A stretch of DNA of 64,000 bases, from assembly GCF_900110215.1 (NCBI RefSeq), contig NZ_FOCX01000005.1:124001-188000 (forward strand), given 5' to 3'. Position numbers and translations under genes: made by a program. This DNA comes from Halorientalis persicus (GTDB lineage Archaea; Halobacteriota; Halobacteria; Halobacteriales; Haloarculaceae). Positions 60,564-64,000 of the stretch are shown here, one piece after another. Every line of letters begins with the position of its first letter. Within the stretch, counting starts at the first letter, position 1. The notes under the pieces are model-generated. The model worked only from the letters and a program-made list of their open reading frames with translations. It was not told the DNA's origin and did not search any database.

Positions 60564-61394
60564 TTACAGGTCCGTTCGGTCGCCGATCTCTGTGATTTCG
60601 AGCCGGCGGGGGAACTCGTGGCTTCGGACGTGGTCGTGCAGTGCCGTCGGGTCCGCAGTCAGTCCCTTCCACATATCCCAGTGGGTCGGGCAGAGCCGGT
60701 CTAACTGGAGCTGGCGGGCGGCCTCGCTGATCTCGTTCTCGTCGCTGTACCACTTCGTGTACTTCGGCTCTCGGGTCTCCTTGTCGGGAATCTGGCCGTC
60801 CGACCCGAACGCGAGGACGCCGAGGTCGATGTCGTAGGTCTCGCCGATGGCCTCGAAGGACTCGCCGGGCCGGGCGTCGCCGCCGTGGAAGAAGGTCCCG
60901 GCGTCGTGTTCGAAGACGTAGGACACGGGGTGAGTGGCGTCGGGGTCGTTTGCCGGTTCGACGTGTACGCGGAGGCTCCCGATCTCGAAGGTGTCGCCGT
61001 CGCTCACCTCGTGAAACTGTGTGTCGTCGACGGCCCACTCGTCGGTCCAGCCCTCCGACTCGGCGACGGCCAGCGAGTCGTCGGGCCCCACGTAGTCGGC
61101 CCCGGTTTCGGCGAGGATCGGTGCCTGACTCGGGCCGTGCACGTGGTCGGAGTGTTCGTGCGTGGCGAGGACGGCGTCGGCCTCACGCACGTCGGTCGGG
61201 TCGAACGGCACCGGGATCATTCGAACTGTCCGGGGCGGATCGCCCGTGCCGAGATACGGGTCGATAAAGAGCGTGGTCCCGTCGTCGGCCTTCAGGACGA
61301 AGCCGTTACAGCCGAGATACCAGATCGCCAGTCCGTCGGGATCCGCGTCGGCGACGGCCGCGGGCAACCAGTCGCCCCAGTCGCTGTGAACCAT
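60564..61394 (-). CDS. metallo-beta-lactamase fold hydrolase
   Basis: 276 residues. The metal motif is THEHSDHVHG (His79, His81, Asp83, His84) with further ligands in HPVSYVFEHDAGTFFHGGDAR. The pattern YLGCNGFVLKADDGTTLFIDPYL ... CPTHWDMWKGL matches the UlaG-like group, which acts on sugar phosphates or similar small molecules. The substrate is unknown. Confidence 0.9.
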   Translation of the reverse strand: MVHSDWGDWLPAAVADADPDGLAIWYLGCNGFVLKADDGTTLFIDPYLGTGDPPRTVRMIPVPFDPTDVREADAVLATHEHSDHVHGPSQAPILAETGADYVGPDDSLAVAESEGWTDEWAVDDTQFHEVSDGDTFEIGSLRVHVEPANDPDATHPVSYVFEHDAGTFFHGGDARPGESFEAIGETYDIDLGVLAFGSDGQIPDKETREPKYTKWYSDENEISEAARQLQLDRLCPTHWDMWKGLTADPTALHDHVRSHEFPRRLEITEIGDRTDL

Positions 61395-61488
61395 GACCGT
61401 GGATCCGCCGGGCCGCCCAAAGAGAATTTCGACACGGGCGACGCTCGGCGCCCTGGCGTCGGCGAGAAAACGAACGGCGTCGTGAGCC

Positions 61489-61884
61489 TCAGTCTTCGCA
61501 ACAGCCGCCGGCCTTCTGGCCGAAGTCGATCCGGAGGGGGTCCGAGATGGTCTCGTTGATCTCCTGGAGGTGGAGTTCGAGTTCGTTCTGTGCCTGCAGG
61601 AACTCGGCCATCACGGGGATGTCGTGGAGCGCTTCCTGTTTGGACTGCAGTTCGCGGAGGTCTTCCTGGGTCGCATCACCGGTCTGGCGGGCGAGCATGA
61701 ACTCCTCGCGGAACTGCTCGAACTCCTGAATTTTCTCCTGAGCGTCCTCGTCGTTCTCGACGGCCTCTTTGGCCTCCTCGAATCGCTGGTAGGCCGGGAG
61801 ATCGGCGATCGCCTCGCCGAGGTCGCGGCTGAGCTGGTCGACTGTCGACTGGGCGGACTCGCCGGATTCCGTTTCGATGCTCAT
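61489..61884 (-). CDS. YlbF-family protein
   Basis: 131 residues. Helical, with LSRDLGEAIADLPAYQRFEEAKEAVENDEDAQEKIQEFEQFREEF and the C-terminal FGQKAGGCCED. The two-Cys end is typical of archaeal YlbF/YmcA-like proteins, which in Bacillus bind an iron-sulfur cluster and interact with RNase Y; the archaeal role is unknown. Confidence 0.83.
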   Translation of the reverse strand: MSIETESGESAQSTVDQLSRDLGEAIADLPAYQRFEEAKEAVENDEDAQEKIQEFEQFREEFMLARQTGDATQEDLRELQSKQEALHDIPVMAEFLQAQNELELHLQEINETISDPLRIDFGQKAGGCCED

Positions 61885-62067
61885 CGCCGTGGCCTATGTC
61901 CTTCAGCGGTTTCAACCTGCCGAACCGTTCGGACCAGCGGCTTGCGGAGGTGCCTGTGGGACACGACGGTACCAGCACACCCGTCGGTGTCTCTAGTATC
62001 AGTATCGATATTTTGAAAGTTACTGCTTTAGTCCGGTAACGAAATCGTTGCGAAAGAGGGTATCTCT

Positions 62068-63492
62068 ATGGCTACTGTCGTCTCTTCGCGCGCCGTCGTT
62101 GGCATTTTATTGTTGATTCTGGGACTCACCTACGTCGCGACCGGGAGTGCAGTCGCCAGCCCCGTCGACGGCGGGTCGAACGTGACCACCGTGGCCGGAC
62201 CGACGGTCACGACGACCACCGAGCGAGTGGGCGGGTCCGGGATACTTCGATACGAACTGACGCTCACGGGTTTGTCCGAGTACGAGCGTGTCAAACTCGT
62301 CGTCGGGCGTGACTCGACGGTCGTCGCGGCCGACGGGATGACGACCACTCAGCGTGACGGTCGGACCTGGTTGCAGGTGGCCGGCGATGGTGACGATGCG
62401 AGCGTTCGCATCCGGACGACGACCGCGGCGGCCGAAGGGCCCAGCGATGGGGGCGAGTACTTCGCGACCGAGTCGTGGCTGCTGGGTCGAGTGCCGCTGG
62501 TCGAACTCCGCTGGACCGCGCCCGGAGAGGGCGTCGAGCGCCGTCGGCTGTTCGACGACCTTCGGGGTACCTCCGAGGATGAGACGGCCGGAGACCGGTA
62601 CGCGCTGGTCGGTGCCCAGCGTCGCACGACCGTCGCCGCGGTCGACGGGACCATCCGGATCGTCAGCCCCGCCGGAACGGAGTTCGGGCCGGGCGAGGAC
62701 GCCCTCGCTTCGGCCCTCGGTGACGCCGCCGACCGACTGGACGTAGGTGACCGCGGCGACGAGGTGGTGCTGTTCGCGCTGGGGAGTCCGGCCAGGCGTG
62801 GCGGCGAGTCGTTCCCGGTCCACGACGAGGGGTGGGTCAACGCCGACGCGCGGCTCGACGACCCCAACAGCGTCTGGCTCCACGAGTACGTCCACACGCG
62901 TCAGGACTTCCGGCTTGCCGCGGATATGCGGTGGTTCCGGGAAGCCAGCGCCGAGTACTACGCCGCACGGCTGGCCTACGAACAGGACCGGATCGACAGG
63001 GCCGCGATGGAAGCCCACATCGACGGGGCCCCGACGACGGCCGCGCTGACCAAACCAGGCTCCTGGGACGACCCGACGGTCCCGTACACGAAGGGCGCGC
63101 GCGTTCTCGCACTGGTCGATCGAAAGGTCAGGCTCTCGACCGACGGCGCGCGCTCGCTGGAGGACGTGTTCCGGCGGTTGAACGAACATGACGGGGCAGT
63201 TACATACGCGGATTTCAAAGACGCCGTCGCCGCCGTCGCCGACCACCGGATGGACGGCTGGCTCGACCGCTACGTCGACGGGACCGCACCGGTTTCGAGT
63301 TTCTATCCGGGCGGTCCCAAACGGCAAGGGGTGCTCGCGCCACTCGTGCAGGCGGTCGACGAAATGGGTACAGGCGCGGTGTTTCTCGTGGTGTCGGTTT
63401 TCCTGAGCGGAATCTGCTCGGTGCCGCTGTATCGGTACCTCGACCGGATCGAACGGGACGGCCGGGACGAGCGACCGGGGCGGCCGGTTTGA
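62068..63492 (+). CDS. membrane-anchored gluzincin-like metalloprotease
   Basis: 474 residues. Signal or anchor helix at about 6-28 and a C-terminal transmembrane helix near 440-460 flank a large extracellular domain. The zinc motif is LHEYVHTRQ (His272, Glu273, His276), with a likely third ligand Glu292 or Glu296 in WFREASAEYYAA, which is the gluzincin pattern. The N-terminal 240 residues form a beta-rich domain of unknown type. The substrate is unknown; the topology suggests action outside the cell. Confidence 0.75.
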   Translation: MATVVSSRAVVGILLLILGLTYVATGSAVASPVDGGSNVTTVAGPTVTTTTERVGGSGILRYELTLTGLSEYERVKLVVGRDSTVVAADGMTTTQRDGRTWLQVAGDGDDASVRIRTTTAAAEGPSDGGEYFATESWLLGRVPLVELRWTAPGEGVERRRLFDDLRGTSEDETAGDRYALVGAQRRTTVAAVDGTIRIVSPAGTEFGPGEDALASALGDAADRLDVGDRGDEVVLFALGSPARRGGESFPVHDEGWVNADARLDDPNSVWLHEYVHTRQDFRLAADMRWFREASAEYYAARLAYEQDRIDRAAMEAHIDGAPTTAALTKPGSWDDPTVPYTKGARVLALVDRKVRLSTDGARSLEDVFRRLNEHDGAVTYADFKDAVAAVADHRMDGWLDRYVDGTAPVSSFYPGGPKRQGVLAPLVQAVDEMGTGAVFLVVSVFLSGICSVPLYRYLDRIERDGRDERPGRPV

Positions 63493-63560
63493 ATCCTGGC
63501 TAGCGACCACGGGGTCCGAAAGCGTCGGCGTTTTACGCGCCCGGCAGTTACGGAGGTGCA

Positions 63561-64000
63561 ATGAGCCAGGATTCGTCGGAGAGCTACTCCGAGGGGGATC
63601 TCCGGGGGACAGGAATGTCCCTGAAACACGACCGTGAGTGGGACTACGAACTCGACCGGATCACCGAGGCCGTCGCCGAGCGCGACGCCGAGACCGTCGG
63701 GTTGCAGTTCCCCGAGGGGCTGAAGCGGCGCGCCAGCGCCGTCACCGACGACCTCCGGGCGGAACTCCCCGAGGACGTGACCGTCATGACCTCGGGCCAG
63801 CCCTGCTACGGGGCCTGCGATCTGGACACCTACATGATGCGCCGGACGGACGTGTTCGTCCACTTCGGCCACAGCCCGATGAAGGAGTCCGAGAAGATCA
63901 TCTACGTGCCACTCTTCTCGAACGTCGAGGTCACGCCGATCATGGCCGAGTCGCTGGACGAACTGGCCGATCCGGACGAGGACCCCGACGTGGGCCTGGT
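63561..64000 (+). CDS. dph2: diphthamide biosynthesis protein Dph2, N-terminal part
   Basis: The first 146 codons before the window ends. Dph2 is the radical SAM-like enzyme that begins diphthamide formation on the elongation factor 2 His. EWDYELDRITEAVAERDAETVGLQFPEGLKRRA and the first cluster Cys in SGQPCYGACDLD are typical. A GGAGGTG Shine-Dalgarno sequence lies 3 bases before the ATG. The remaining cluster Cys residues are outside the window. Confidence 0.92.
   Translation, partial: MSQDSSESYSEGDLRGTGMSLKHDREWDYELDRITEAVAERDAETVGLQFPEGLKRRASAVTDDLRAELPEDVTVMTSGQPCYGACDLDTYMMRRTDVFVHFGHSPMKESEKIIYVPLFSNVEVTPIMAESLDELADPDEDPDVGL

Overview
The window is chromosomal DNA from a halophilic archaeon (class Halobacteria). 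The signs are very GC-rich DNA, strongly acidic predicted proteins, short archaeal TATA elements about 27 bases ahead of start codons (leaderless transcripts), Tat-type lipoproteins (twin Arg followed by a lipobox Cys), HalX response regulators, a bacterio-opsin-activator-type regulator, and archaeal informational genes (priS, gins51, rtcB, archease, cdc48, LSm, rpl37e, aMBF1, dph2). The genus cannot be fixed from sequence alone; a Haloarculaceae-like organism is a reasonable guess.

Layout. 1-7.4 kb: end of a class-V aminotransferase, small conserved haloarchaeal proteins, a 5'-nucleotidase-type metallophosphatase, a UspA protein, an MscS channel, ribose-1,5-bisphosphate isomerase and a DUF1684 protein. 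7.7-14.4 kb: a hybrid receiver/PAS/histidine kinase, then a co-directional RNA-ligation group (DUF502 membrane protein, archease, DoxX-like protein, RtcB carrying a 476-residue intein in its active site). 14.4-17.2 kb: GNAT, primase small subunit PriS and Gins51. 17.3-23.7 kb: two ABC exporters, the second divergent from a LolA-like protein. 23.8-35.6 kb: cupin, Tat lipoproteins, RDD protein, and a run of signalling genes (two 7TM-type sensors, one apparently without the phospho-acceptor His; a winged-helix regulator; HalX regulator; AIM24; a kinase preceded by a 19-codon ORF; a Bat-like regulator). 35.7-45.5 kb: Cdc48 with an upstream DUF7127 gene and a possible operator, alpha/beta hydrolase, GDPD, PanB, CNNM/CBS protein, HAD phosphatase, acyl-CoA dehydrogenase, aMBF1.

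45.7-46.3 kb holds a tRNA-Leu(GAG) followed by a compact array of tRNA fragments, a 127-base duplication and small hairpins with a shared 11-base loop. 46.3-50 kb: lipoprotein, HalX regulator, a 480-base spacer with a nearly G-free C-rich tract, a Tat-lipoprotein HtrA protease, a DUF420 protein and a decayed winged-helix gene. 50-64 kb: LSm-rpl37e-purF, M42 peptidase, zinc metalloproteases, a PadR regulator, carboxylesterase, several haloarchaeal proteins of unknown function, an MBL hydrolase, a YlbF-family protein and the start of dph2.

No rRNA, CRISPR array, transposase or complete mobile element other than the intein was seen. The best candidates for undescribed biology are the tRNA-Leu repeat/hairpin locus, the C-rich possible ncRNA at about 47.7 kb, the inverted repeat at the DUF7127-cdc48 start site, and the tandem pair of active and degenerate sensor kinases.
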